Shown here: positions 1-6,081 of the stretch, one piece after another
Layout of the letters: each line of letters begins with the position of its first letter
How positions within the stretch are numbered: the first letter of the stretch is position 1
Source: Ruminococcus sp. CAG:382
Lineage (GTDB): Bacteria; Bacillota; Clostridia; Oscillospirales; CAG-382
Direction of reading: 5' to 3'
Assembly (NCBI GenBank): GCA_000433115.1
Contig: FR892232.1
Location: 20,176-32,295, forward strand
DNA: 12,120 nt
The notes under the pieces: model-generated
The model's input: only the letters and a program-made list of their open reading frames with translations
Databases searched by the model: none
Told to the model about the DNA's origin: nothing
Translations under genes and position numbers: made by a program

Positions 1-444
1 GCCTGTCACAACTGCTGCGACAGCGCCGTCAGCTTCAAGACCTTCATGAGTGGTGATTTTGATTTCCTTAGCGCCGGAAGCAACTTTGCCTTTGAAGGTA
101 ATGGTAAGACCTGCTTTGATTTCGTTCTTCCAGTCACCGATAACACCATCAACAACGCCGTCTTCGACCTTGAAGAAGTCGATTTCGCCGCCTTCGACGG
201 TGCACTTGGCAACAACGCCATCAGCTTCGATATCAATACCTTCGAAATCGAAAGTAAGAGGAGCACCGACACAGCCGGCAGGAATCTTATCAACGGTGAC
301 ACTGAACTCAATTGTGCTGTCAGCTTCAAATGTCTCGGGGAGCTTGACAGAGAGAGCAAATTCGTCTTCTGCGGAAACTGCAAATGTAAATGCAAGAGCA
401 GAAACGAGAAGAACAGTGAGAATTACAGAAATAATTCTTTTCAT
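1..444 (-). CDS. Secreted protein, possibly cohesin-like; 3' end outside window
   Basis: I do not recognise this gene for certain. Only the first 148 codons are present; it runs off the window at base 1 with no stop. It starts with ATG at 444, preceded by GAAAGGA. Residues 1-25 form a signal peptide: MKR, a hydrophobic core, then a VSA cleavage site before EDE. The mature part is acidic and alternates beta-strand-like stretches (EFSVTVDKIP, APLTFDFEG, GLTITFKGKV, KEIKITTHEG), with two Cys (about residues 59 and 80). The pattern of an opening strand, a V-x-G-x-I-D-F-type middle and a late T-I-T-F-K-x-K strand recalls cohesin or related Ig-like sandwich domains, but this is only a resemblance. 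It is exported, so it acts outside the membrane. It lies downstream of the metal-transport operon on the same strand but has its own consensus promoter, so it is probably transcribed separately. It may be membrane- or wall-anchored at its unseen C-terminus. Confidence 0.75.
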   Translation of the reverse strand, partial: MKRIISVILTVLLVSALAFTFAVSAEDEFALSVKLPETFEADSTIEFSVTVDKIPAGCVGAPLTFDFEGIDIEADGVVAKCTVEGGEIDFFKVEDGVVDGVIGDWKNEIKAGLTITFKGKVASGAKEIKITTHEGLEADGAVAAVVTG

Positions 445-499
445 TTTAATTTTCCTTTCGTTATTTAGCTATGGGCATACATACCCACGGTTTGCCATG

Positions 500-528
500 A
501 TTATAACACGCCGAATTCAATTTGTCAA
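500..528 (-). promoter_or_regulatory. Sigma-A promoter for the secreted-protein gene
   Basis: On the minus strand, -35 TTGACA (523-528) and -10 TATAAT (500-505) are both perfect consensus and are separated by 17 bases. The start point would be near 493, giving a leader of about 50 bases before the ATG at 444. A near-palindrome, GGGCATACATACCC on the plus strand (473-486), lies just downstream of the start point and could be an operator or a small leader hairpin; this is unproven. Confidence 0.85.
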
Positions 529-588
529 TACTGCGGCAAGAAATTTAATAATTTGAGCAACGATTTTGACCTGTAAAAATCGACTCTT

Positions 589-1419
589 TCAGCGCTTTGA
601 AGCCGCGCAGCGCAAAGACGCACACAGCGAAAAAGCAAAGTACAGGACAACATCCGACGCCACAATACTGGCGCCCGGAGGCGTCGAAAGAAAATATGAT
701 GCAAACAGCCCGGCAATAAGTCCGGCAACGCCGATTATTGCCGCGCAAACCATCACTTTCCTGAATGATCGGCAGACACGCATTGCTGTAACCGGCGGAA
801 AAATTACAAGCGCAGATATGAGAAGTGCGCCCATGAGCGTCATACCGATCACAACCGTAACTGCAGTAAGAAGAGCCATCGTGATATTATATATATCGAT
901 ATTTATGCCGGCAGAACGCGAAAAGTTCTCGTCGAACGTAACCGCAAAAATGCGATTATAAAACATGATAAACAGTACCGCGACGATCACAAAAAGCGCC
1001 GCGCAAAGCCACACGTCGGTGTCTGACAACGCATATATACTGCCGAACATATAGGCTGTTATATCGGCATTTGAGTTTGTTGTCAGCGCAATTATTATCG
1101 TACCGACAGCAAGCGCGCCGGAAGAAATCATGCCGATCGCCGAATCCCCCGCCGCCCCTGACTTTCCTCCAAGTCTCAGAAGAAGAAAAGCAGCCGCAAT
1201 AACGATAGGAATCGAAACATAAAGCGGTGTCGAAACATGGAGCGCCGCGGCAACGGCAAGTGCGCCGTATCCGACGTGCGAAAGACCGTCACCAATCATC
1301 GAAAACCGCCGCAAAACAAGCCCTACGCCGAGAAGAGAGGCACAAAGCGACACCATAATCCCGACGGCAAACGCCCGGATTATAAACGGAAAAGAAAACA
1401 TTTCAATGATTTCCGTCAC
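589..1419 (-). CDS. znuB: Zinc/manganese-type ABC transporter permease (ZnuB/ABC-3 family)
   Basis: This is the membrane permease of a divalent metal importer, homologous to ZnuB/AdcB/MntB of the ABC-3 family; it forms the channel for metal delivered by the upstream lipoprotein. The protein of 276 aa matches the family's usual 260-290 aa. It is mostly hydrophobic with about eight membrane segments. Visible family signatures are RRFSMIGDGLSHVG (residues 38-51), ALLISALVIFPP (199-210) and STPPGASIV (245-253). I chose the GTG at 1419 because a strong GGGGAGG lies 9 bases upstream (1429-1435). A downstream ATG at 1401 is weaker, and the open frame reaching back to 1545 only overlaps the ATPase gene. 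It overlaps the ATPase gene end by 17 bases, which implies translational coupling. The metal is inferred: zinc is most likely, with manganese or iron as alternatives. Confidence 0.9.
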   Translation of the reverse strand: MTEIIEMFSFPFIIRAFAVGIMVSLCASLLGVGLVLRRFSMIGDGLSHVGYGALAVAAALHVSTPLYVSIPIVIAAAFLLLRLGGKSGAAGDSAIGMISSGALAVGTIIIALTTNSNADITAYMFGSIYALSDTDVWLCAALFVIVAVLFIMFYNRIFAVTFDENFSRSAGINIDIYNITMALLTAVTVVIGMTLMGALLISALVIFPPVTAMRVCRSFRKVMVCAAIIGVAGLIAGLFASYFLSTPPGASIVASDVVLYFAFSLCASLRCAASKR

Positions 1420-2116
1420 AATGATGCACCTCCCCGAGAAAATGCTTGCAGTCATCGCATTCAAGATAATGCTGCTTGTCAGCAAAAAACGGATTTTCGC
1501 CATGCATATGAAGCACATGCGTCGCGTCGTCAAGCGATTTTTCAACGTCGTGCGTCACCATTATTACAGTTATTTCGCGGTTTTTATTAATATCACGTAT
1601 ATGCTCATACATTTCCGCTGCCGCAACCGGATCAAGACAGTTGACAGGCTCATCGAGTACAAGCAGTTTTTTCGTCGCGCAAAGCGCACGTGCAAGCAGA
1701 ACCCGCTGTTGCTGGCCGCCAGACAATTCACGGTAGCATCTGTTTTGCAGTTCCGAAAGTCCGAGCAGGTCAATGTTTTCATCAGCGGTTTTTCTTGCGG
1801 CTTTACCGTAAAACGGGTGTGCGGATGCGATGCATCCGGACAACACCACCTCGCGCACAGACGCCGGGAAATCCCGTTGTACCTGCGTCTGCTGAGGCAG
1901 GTATCCGATTTCGGTCTTTTTCAGCCCATTATAGATGATTCTGCCCGACTTCACGCTTTTCAATCCGACAAGCGCTTTCAGAAGCGTCGATTTACCGCTT
2001 CCGTTCTCTCCGATAATACAGAGGTAGTCCCCCTGCTCCAGCGAAAAATTAAGGTTTCTCACAACACAAACGTTCTCATAAGCAAGACTTACGTTTTCAC
2101 ATTTAATCAGCGGCAT
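1403..2116 (-). CDS. znuC: Metal ABC transporter ATP-binding protein (ZnuC-like)
   Basis: This is the cytoplasmic ATPase that powers the metal importer. All ABC motifs are present in order: Walker A GENGSGKST (36-44), Q-loop YLPQQ (72-76), signature LSGGQQQR (131-138), Walker B LLVLDEP (151-157) and switch His in VTHD (H189). At 237 aa it is normal for ZnuC/AdcC. The C-terminal tail (216-237) is unusually rich in Cys and His (H216, C220, C223, H225, H231, H232, C233, H237) and could bind metal. The ATG at 2116 has GGAG seven bases upstream and overlaps the end of the binding-protein gene by 14 bases. Its 3' end overlaps the permease gene. The order binding protein, ATPase, permease without gaps indicates one operon and one complex. 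Confidence 0.93.
   Translation of the reverse strand: MPLIKCENVSLAYENVCVVRNLNFSLEQGDYLCIIGENGSGKSTLLKALVGLKSVKSGRIIYNGLKKTEIGYLPQQTQVQRDFPASVREVVLSGCIASAHPFYGKAARKTADENIDLLGLSELQNRCYRELSGGQQQRVLLARALCATKKLLVLDEPVNCLDPVAAAEMYEHIRDINKNREITVIMVTHDVEKSLDDATHVLHMHGENPFFADKQHYLECDDCKHFLGEVHHCDGNH
1429..1435 (-). promoter_or_regulatory. Ribosome binding site that sets the znuB GTG start
   Basis: GGGGAGG on the minus strand lies 9 bases before the GTG at 1419, inside the end of the ATPase gene. It is much stronger than anything before the ATG at 1401, so it supports the GTG as the start codon. Confidence 0.7.
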
Positions 2117-3008
2117 GTTCTGCTCCGATAATCCTCGAAATATTCTGCATCATCAGGTCATAATAGCTTTTCGTCATAAAATCTTCGGCAGTGACGTTGT
2201 GACACGAAAAAAGCTGTTCCGTTTTTGCGTTTTCCAGTTCCGATGCGACGGTACGGGCAATTTTCCCGCCGGAAAAATCAACATAGAACACAATATCGGC
2301 ATCATTTTCCTTTGCCGTTTCAATGAGCGACACAAGCTCTTTTGCCGACGGCTCGCTGTCATGTCCGCAGCCGTGGAAAGCCGCCATCATTTCAACTCCG
2401 TAATCACGTGCCAGATATCCGAACGGATTGCGATCACCGATTATAACGGTCTTTCCTTTCATTCGGTAGCCCATTTCGGTACATGCGTTGTCAAGAGCCG
2501 TAAGCTTTGCGGAAAGGGCATTGTAATTTGACTCAAACACGTCTTTTTTACCGGGAAAGACTTCACAAAGTACATTGTAAATCTTTTCAGCCATAAGCGT
2601 TGCATTTTTCGGACTTGTCCAAATATGCTCATCCTGTTCCCTGCCGTCTTCGCCGTCGACATAAAGCGGTGAAGTGCAGCAATCAATCAGGCTGATACTC
2701 CTGACGTTCCCGGCAGATAACAGAACGCGCTCGACCCAAACTTCACTTTCACCCCCGTTGTATATGAAAAGCGAAGCGGCGGCAACAGCCTTGATATCTT
2801 TTGCCGTAGGCTCAAAATCGTGCGCCTCGCTGCCGCACGGCAACAGCATTACAACGTCGGCACTATCACCGCATATTTGTCTTGCAAAATCGTATTCCGG
2901 AAACGCCGAGCATACGACCGCGCCGTCTGCGATTTCGCTGTCCGTGCATCCCGCAAGCGATGCCGCGAGAAGTATTGCCAAAAAGAAGGTCAAAAAACGT
3001 TTTATCAT
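2103..3008 (-). CDS. znuA: Metal-binding lipoprotein of the ABC importer (ZnuA-like, cluster A-I)
   Basis: This extracytoplasmic solute-binding protein is anchored as a lipoprotein and captures a transition metal for the permease. Residues 1-20 are a lipoprotein signal with lipobox LAGC and acylated Cys21. At 301 aa it has the usual family length. Two metal-binding His of the family are visible: H63 in SEAHDFEP and H128 in DEHIWTSP. Where classical ZnuA has a third His before the FGYL stretch, this protein reads GDRNPFGYL (191-199), so that ligand is replaced by Arg or Asn. Nearby H212 and H216 (AFHGCGHDSEPS) are possible substitutes. The His-rich loop of enterobacterial ZnuA is absent. The start ATG at 3008 is 3 bases after the stop of the dockerin gene. 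Zinc is inferred from family; manganese is the main alternative. Confidence 0.9.
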   Translation of the reverse strand: MIKRFLTFFLAILLAASLAGCTDSEIADGAVVCSAFPEYDFARQICGDSADVVMLLPCGSEAHDFEPTAKDIKAVAAASLFIYNGGESEVWVERVLLSAGNVRSISLIDCCTSPLYVDGEDGREQDEHIWTSPKNATLMAEKIYNVLCEVFPGKKDVFESNYNALSAKLTALDNACTEMGYRMKGKTVIIGDRNPFGYLARDYGVEMMAAFHGCGHDSEPSAKELVSLIETAKENDADIVFYVDFSGGKIARTVASELENAKTEQLFSCHNVTAEDFMTKSYYDLMMQNISRIIGAEHAAD

Positions 3009-3011
3009 AAA

Positions 3012-3761
3012 TTATTCTCCCACGGTAACGTCAAAGCCGAGTCTGAATTTGCCGTATTGTATGTACACAGTATTGACACCGACACTTCCGTCAAATCCGC
3101 TGACAACGTAATCCGCGATATCCTCATATGTGCCGTCCTCGTAATAAGCCGTAATGACAAGACCGGTAAGATCAAGCGCCTCGCCGTAAACATAGTCGAT
3201 TTTTCCGGGCAGCGAAGAAATACCGATCTCAACAATTTCTTTCGGATAAACAGTGACCGTGAATGCAGTGCGCATGCCGTCATAAGATATGACTATTATC
3301 TTGACACCAACAGTAGGCTCATAGCCCGTAACTGTGTAATCGTCGACCTCCTTGCGCGAACCGTCGGAATACAAAATACAAACTTCAATACCGGTGAGAT
3401 CAAGACCGTCTCCGACAGTATAATCTATCCTGTCCGGAAGCTTCATAACCGTGAGTACACCGCCGGTCGGCTGTACATACGGAAGACTGCGAAGAACACC
3501 GGATGCAAAGTGGAACACCTGCACCGCGTCTGCCACGGTAACCCTGCCGTCACCGTCGACATCGGCAGATTTGAGTTCTTCCTGTGTCATGCTGCCGATA
3601 CCGGCGACGTAATCGAATATGATCTGCGCGTCATCATATGTAACAACACCGTCACCGTCGACATCGCCGATAATCCCGTCATCTGCAGACACCGCAGCAA
3701 ACGTGAAAACACATATTAATGTCATGCAAAAAGCGAGTACAAGTGGAAAATACCGACGCAT
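3012..3761 (-). CDS. Secreted protein with N-terminal type I dockerin and two Big_3-like Ig domains
   Basis: This exported protein of 249 aa is the first gene of the metal-transport operon. A signal peptide covers about residues 1-26 (VSA cleavage before DD). A type I dockerin follows (about 31-90), made of two EF-hand-like calcium loops, DVDGDGVVTYDD (33-44) and DVDGDGRVTVAD (67-78), each with a following helix. Two Ig-like repeats of about 70 aa come next (about 102-172 and 176-247), each with the pattern LPxxIDYxxGxxLDLTG, a YxDGxxxxxxDY stretch and a final FxVTV strand, typical of Bacterial Ig-like group 3 domains. There is no catalytic domain and no C-terminal anchor, and a dockerin directly after the signal peptide is less common than a C-terminal one. 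Dockerins bind cohesins, but here the partner is unknown. The start ATG at 3761 has AGGCGGTG upstream. Its stop is 3 bases before the lipoprotein gene, so co-expression with metal uptake is likely. Confidence 0.88.
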   Translation of the reverse strand: MRRYFPLVLAFCMTLICVFTFAAVSADDGIIGDVDGDGVVTYDDAQIIFDYVAGIGSMTQEELKSADVDGDGRVTVADAVQVFHFASGVLRSLPYVQPTGGVLTVMKLPDRIDYTVGDGLDLTGIEVCILYSDGSRKEVDDYTVTGYEPTVGVKIIVISYDGMRTAFTVTVYPKEIVEIGISSLPGKIDYVYGEALDLTGLVITAYYEDGTYEDIADYVVSGFDGSVGVNTVYIQYGKFRLGFDVTVGE

Positions 3762-3799
3762 ATAATAACACCGCCTATCTTAAATAAAGTCACAGTCTA

Positions 3800-3828
3800 A
3801 TTATATACCCGGCATCATGGATTGTCAA
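3800..3828 (-). promoter_or_regulatory. Sigma-A promoter of the dockerin-znuACB operon
   Basis: On the minus strand, -35 TTGACA (3823-3828) and -10 TATAAT (3800-3805) are perfect consensus with a 17-base spacer. Transcription would start near 3793, leaving a leader of about 30 bases. I looked for a Zur- or Fur-like inverted repeat around it and did not find a convincing one. Confidence 0.85.
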
Positions 3829-3948
3829 CCCACATTCGGACAAATATCGACAGCAACCGTTCTTCGGAAATACGATACAAGCTTCGCATATATCAACACA
3901 TTCACGCAAATTGCGGGGGAAAAAGATGTATTTTGTTGAATTAGTCTA

Positions 3949-3977
3949 TTTACAAATCGTTATTGCAGGTGTAGAAT
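3949..3977 (+). promoter_or_regulatory. Sigma-A promoter of the PRPP synthetase gene
   Basis: TTTACA (3949-3954) and TAGAAT (3972-3977) are separated by 17 bases. The start point would be near 3984, giving a 65-base leader. The leader can form a modest hairpin, CAAAGC (3990-3995) with GCTTTG (4008-4013). Together with the divergent promoter at 3800-3828 this accounts for most of the 287-base intergenic region 3762-4048; I see no gene there. Confidence 0.7.
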
Positions 3978-4048
3978 ATATGTAACAGTCAAAGCGGCAG
4001 GCAATCGGCTTTGTCTGCGAAAGTTAATATTTGTGAGGTATATTATCA

Positions 4049-5158
4049 ATGTCCGATGTTTTCAACCACGGTGAGCTTGGCATCATCGCTCTCAAAAGCA
4101 GTGAAAAGCTGGGTAATCTCGTAAACGACCGTATCAAGGCGCTCAGAAACATTACCGATCCCGATTTCACATATCTTGTTCCGCACGAGCAGGTGCGTTT
4201 CAACAACGGCGAGGGCAAAATCAAACTTCTCGACACCGTCAGAGGCAAGGATATCTATGTCATTGCCGATGTCGGCAATTACAGCTGCTCCTACACCATG
4301 TTCGGATACACCAACCACTACGGTCCGGATGAGCACTTCCAGGACATCAAGCGCGTCATTTCCGCCATCGGCGGCAAAGCAAACCGCGTCACCGTAATCA
4401 TGCCTTTGCTCTACGCATCAAGACAACACAGACGCAATGGCAGAGAATCGCTTGATTGCGCAATGGCACTCCGTGAACTTGCGAACCTCGGCGTCAACAC
4501 CATACTTTCCTTTGACGTGCATGACCCCAACATACAAAACGCCATCCCTCTCACCTCATTCGAAAACATCTTCCCGACATATTCGATGCTCAAGGCGTTC
4601 ATCGACAATGAAGGCAACAATATAATCAAAGACAATGCGACTGTCATCTCGCCCGATACCGGTGCAATGGGCAGAGCTATCTATTACGCAAACGTCCTCG
4701 GTGTCGATGTCGGTATGTTCTATAAACGTCGCGATCATTCCGTCATAATTGACGGTAAGAACCCCATCATTCAGCATGAATATATCGGCAGCCCGCTCGA
4801 CGGCAAGAAGATTCTCATTGTTGACGATATGATCGACTCCGGCGAATCTGTCGTCGATATCATCAACCAGACGGTCAAATATCATCCCGCAAAGACATAT
4901 GTCTGCGCTACCTTCGCATTCTTCAGCAAGGGCGTCGAAAAATTTGACAAGCTTTATGAAGAAGGACGCCTCACAAAACTGTATACGACAAACCTTTCAT
5001 ATGTGCCGGACGAGATCAGAAACCGTCCGTGGTTCTGCGAGGTCGACCTTTCCAGATTCTGCGCAAAGATAATCAGCACCCTCAACCACGACGAATCGAT
5101 TTCTCCCCTGCTCGACGCAACATTCAGATTCAGAAAACTTCTGAGAAATTCTCAGTAA
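4049..5158 (+). CDS. prs: Ribose-phosphate pyrophosphokinase (PRPP synthetase), long clostridial form
   Basis: This cytosolic enzyme makes PRPP from ribose 5-phosphate and ATP, feeding purine, pyrimidine, NAD, His and Trp synthesis. The PRPP-binding loop is clear: ILIVDDMIDSGES (255-267). Other family landmarks are the catalytic flexible loop YASRQHRRNGRES (122-134), DVHDP (156-160) and a metal/nucleotide region FNNGEGK (51-57). At 369 aa it is longer than the classical bacterial enzyme of about 310-320 aa. The catalytic loop differs from the usual YARQDRK-type sequence, and the C-terminus has an extra segment after about residue 310. This fits a divergent PRPP synthetase class that I associate with Clostridia; activity should be retained because the key loops are present. 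The ATG at 4049 is preceded by GTGAGGT about 10 bases upstream. It has its own promoter and is followed by the promoter of the ribosomal operon only 8 bases after its stop; I see no terminator between them. Confidence 0.93.
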   Translation: MSDVFNHGELGIIALKSSEKLGNLVNDRIKALRNITDPDFTYLVPHEQVRFNNGEGKIKLLDTVRGKDIYVIADVGNYSCSYTMFGYTNHYGPDEHFQDIKRVISAIGGKANRVTVIMPLLYASRQHRRNGRESLDCAMALRELANLGVNTILSFDVHDPNIQNAIPLTSFENIFPTYSMLKAFIDNEGNNIIKDNATVISPDTGAMGRAIYYANVLGVDVGMFYKRRDHSVIIDGKNPIIQHEYIGSPLDGKKILIVDDMIDSGESVVDIINQTVKYHPAKTYVCATFAFFSKGVEKFDKLYEEGRLTKLYTTNLSYVPDEIRNRPWFCEVDLSRFCAKIISTLNHDESISPLLDATFRFRKLLRNSQ

Positions 5159-5165
5159 AAAACTA

Positions 5166-5195
5166 TTGACAAATACCTTTCAGGTGTTGTATAAT
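5166..5195 (+). promoter_or_regulatory. Sigma-A promoter of the rpsF-ssb-rpsR operon
   Basis: TTGACA (5166-5171) and TATAAT (5190-5195) are both perfect consensus with an 18-base spacer. The start point would be near 5202, so the transcript has a leader of about 77 bases before rpsF. The -35 box lies only 8 bases behind the prs stop codon. Confidence 0.85.
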
Positions 5196-5208
5196 ATCAA
5201 ATGTATGT

Positions 5209-5270
5209 GAAAGCCCTCAGGGTTTTCTCCTTACCGTATGCTGGACATACGGTCATAGTCCAGAAGGAGG
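5209..5270 (+). promoter_or_regulatory. Structured rpsF leader, candidate S6:S18 autoregulatory RNA with Shine-Dalgarno sequestration
   Basis: Several pairings are exact. Hairpin A spans 5209-5227 (eight pairs including one G-U, loop TCA). Hairpin B pairs ACCGTATG (5233-5240) with CATACGGT (5246-5253) around loop CTGGA. That loop can pair with TCCAG (5259-5263), giving an H-type pseudoknot; alternatively CTGGAC (5241-5246) pairs with GTCCAG (5258-5263), excluding hairpin B. An outer helix, CTCCTT (5227-5232) with AAGGAG (5264-5269), encloses hairpin B and would hide the Shine-Dalgarno sequence of rpsF. It is known that an S6:S18 complex represses translation through an RNA element in the rpsF leader of many bacteria. 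That this leader is that element is inferred from position and structure only. Confidence 0.6.
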
Positions 5271-5278
5271 TGTAAATA

Positions 5279-5575
5279 ATGGAACAGAACAAAGCATTGT
5301 ATGAAACCCTCTTCATCGTCAGAAACACAATCGGTGAAGAAGCAGTAAAGAGCGTTATCGAAAAGTTCACCGCTCTTATTACCGACAATGGCGAGATCGA
5401 TTCCGTCAATGAGTGGGGTACAAGACATCTTGCATATCCTATTGACGATCTGACCGATGGTTATTATGTTCTGATAAGATTCCGTTCCGCTCCCGCGTTC
5501 CCCGCAGAGCTCGAACGTCTTTTCAACATCAATAACTCCATTCTCCGTTCTCTCACCATCAGAGTCGAAGAATAA
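5279..5575 (+). CDS. rpsF: 30S ribosomal protein S6
   Basis: Ribosomal protein S6 (98 aa, normal length about 95-100) binds 16S rRNA in the platform of the small subunit as a heterodimer with S18. Recognisable stretches are the N-terminal strand YETLFIVR (8-15), the central WGTRHLAYPIDDLTDGYYVL (46-65) and the C-terminal strand ILRSLTIRVEE (88-98). The ATG at 5279 follows a very strong AAGGAGG with an 8-base gap to the start codon, and that sequence is part of a possible hairpin switch. It is the first gene of the conserved Firmicutes operon with ssb and rpsR, which puts S6 and its partner S18 on the same message. Confidence 0.97.
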   Translation: MEQNKALYETLFIVRNTIGEEAVKSVIEKFTALITDNGEIDSVNEWGTRHLAYPIDDLTDGYYVLIRFRSAPAFPAELERLFNINNSILRSLTIRVEE

Positions 5576-5611
5576 TCAGCCAACAAAAACTGTAAGGAGT
5601 CTTTAAGAATC

Positions 5612-6049
5612 ATGCCGAGCTTCAACAAAGTAATTCTCATGGGCAATCTGACAGCAGATCCCGAACTCAAGCAAACGCCTTCCGGAGTTGCGGTAACTTC
5701 TTTCAGCATCGCTGTCGAAAGAAGATTTCAGAATCAGGACGGTCAGCGTGACGTTGATTTTATCAATATAGTCTGCTGGCGCAAAACTGCCGAAACCGTT
5801 TCAAAGTATTTCGGTAAAGGTAAGCCGATTCTTGTTTGCGGTTCGCTTCAGACGCGTAGCTGGACCGATAACAACGGTCAGAAGCGCTATACAACCGAGG
5901 TTGTCGCCGACGAGATTTCATTCGTCGGAAGAAAAGACGATTCCGGCTCGGGTTCTTACCAGAATTCGGCTCCCATGCCCTCTTACAGTACTCCCAAGTC
6001 CGAAGGCTCGTTTGAAGAAATTTCAGCTGATGACGAGCTTCCGTTCTGA
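5612..6049 (+). CDS. ssb: Single-stranded DNA-binding protein
   Basis: SSB coats single-stranded DNA during replication, repair and recombination and recruits partner proteins through its acidic tip. The OB-fold occupies residues 1-108: it begins NKVILMGNLTADPEL (5-19), with DNA-stacking aromatics such as W56, F68 and W84. A Gly/Ser/Pro-rich linker (109-136) leads to the typical tip ADDELPF (139-145). At 145 aa it is within the usual range, slightly short because of the linker. The ATG at 5612 has TAAGGAG upstream. It lies between rpsF and rpsR, the standard Firmicutes order. Confidence 0.97.
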   Translation: MPSFNKVILMGNLTADPELKQTPSGVAVTSFSIAVERRFQNQDGQRDVDFINIVCWRKTAETVSKYFGKGKPILVCGSLQTRSWTDNNGQKRYTTEVVADEISFVGRKDDSGSGSYQNSAPMPSYSTPKSEGSFEEISADDELPF

Positions 6050-6081
6050 TTTTCAATTATTTGCAAAAGGAGGATTTCATC

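Noticed and set aside
561..582. CGATTTT/AAAATCG hairpin after the permease stop as a terminator
   Set aside because: The stem is A/T-rich and has no T-tract on the minus strand, so it is not a convincing intrinsic terminator.
1420..1545. Upstream extension of the permease reading frame
   Set aside because: It only reads through the ATPase gene in another frame; the strong GGGGAGG before the GTG at 1419 and the family N-terminus favour the shorter start.
3547..3669. Two near-identical copies of about 20 bases containing CCGTCACCGTCGACATCG
   Set aside because: They encode the two calcium-binding loops of the dockerin domain, so this is a protein-level repeat, not a CRISPR or mobile element.
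2820..3719. Plus-strand open frame of 299 codons opposite the dockerin and lipoprotein genes
   Set aside because: Antisense to two well-supported genes, without recognisable motif or Shine-Dalgarno.
3949..3972. Sequence AAATCGTTAT resembling half of a Bacillus Zur box
   Set aside because: Only one half-site is present; the other arm does not match, and it lies in the prs promoter spacer, not in the zinc-transport promoter.
6061..6081. Earlier TTG start for S18
   Set aside because: It would place the AGGAGG ribosome binding site inside the coding region; the ATG at 6082 is correctly spaced.
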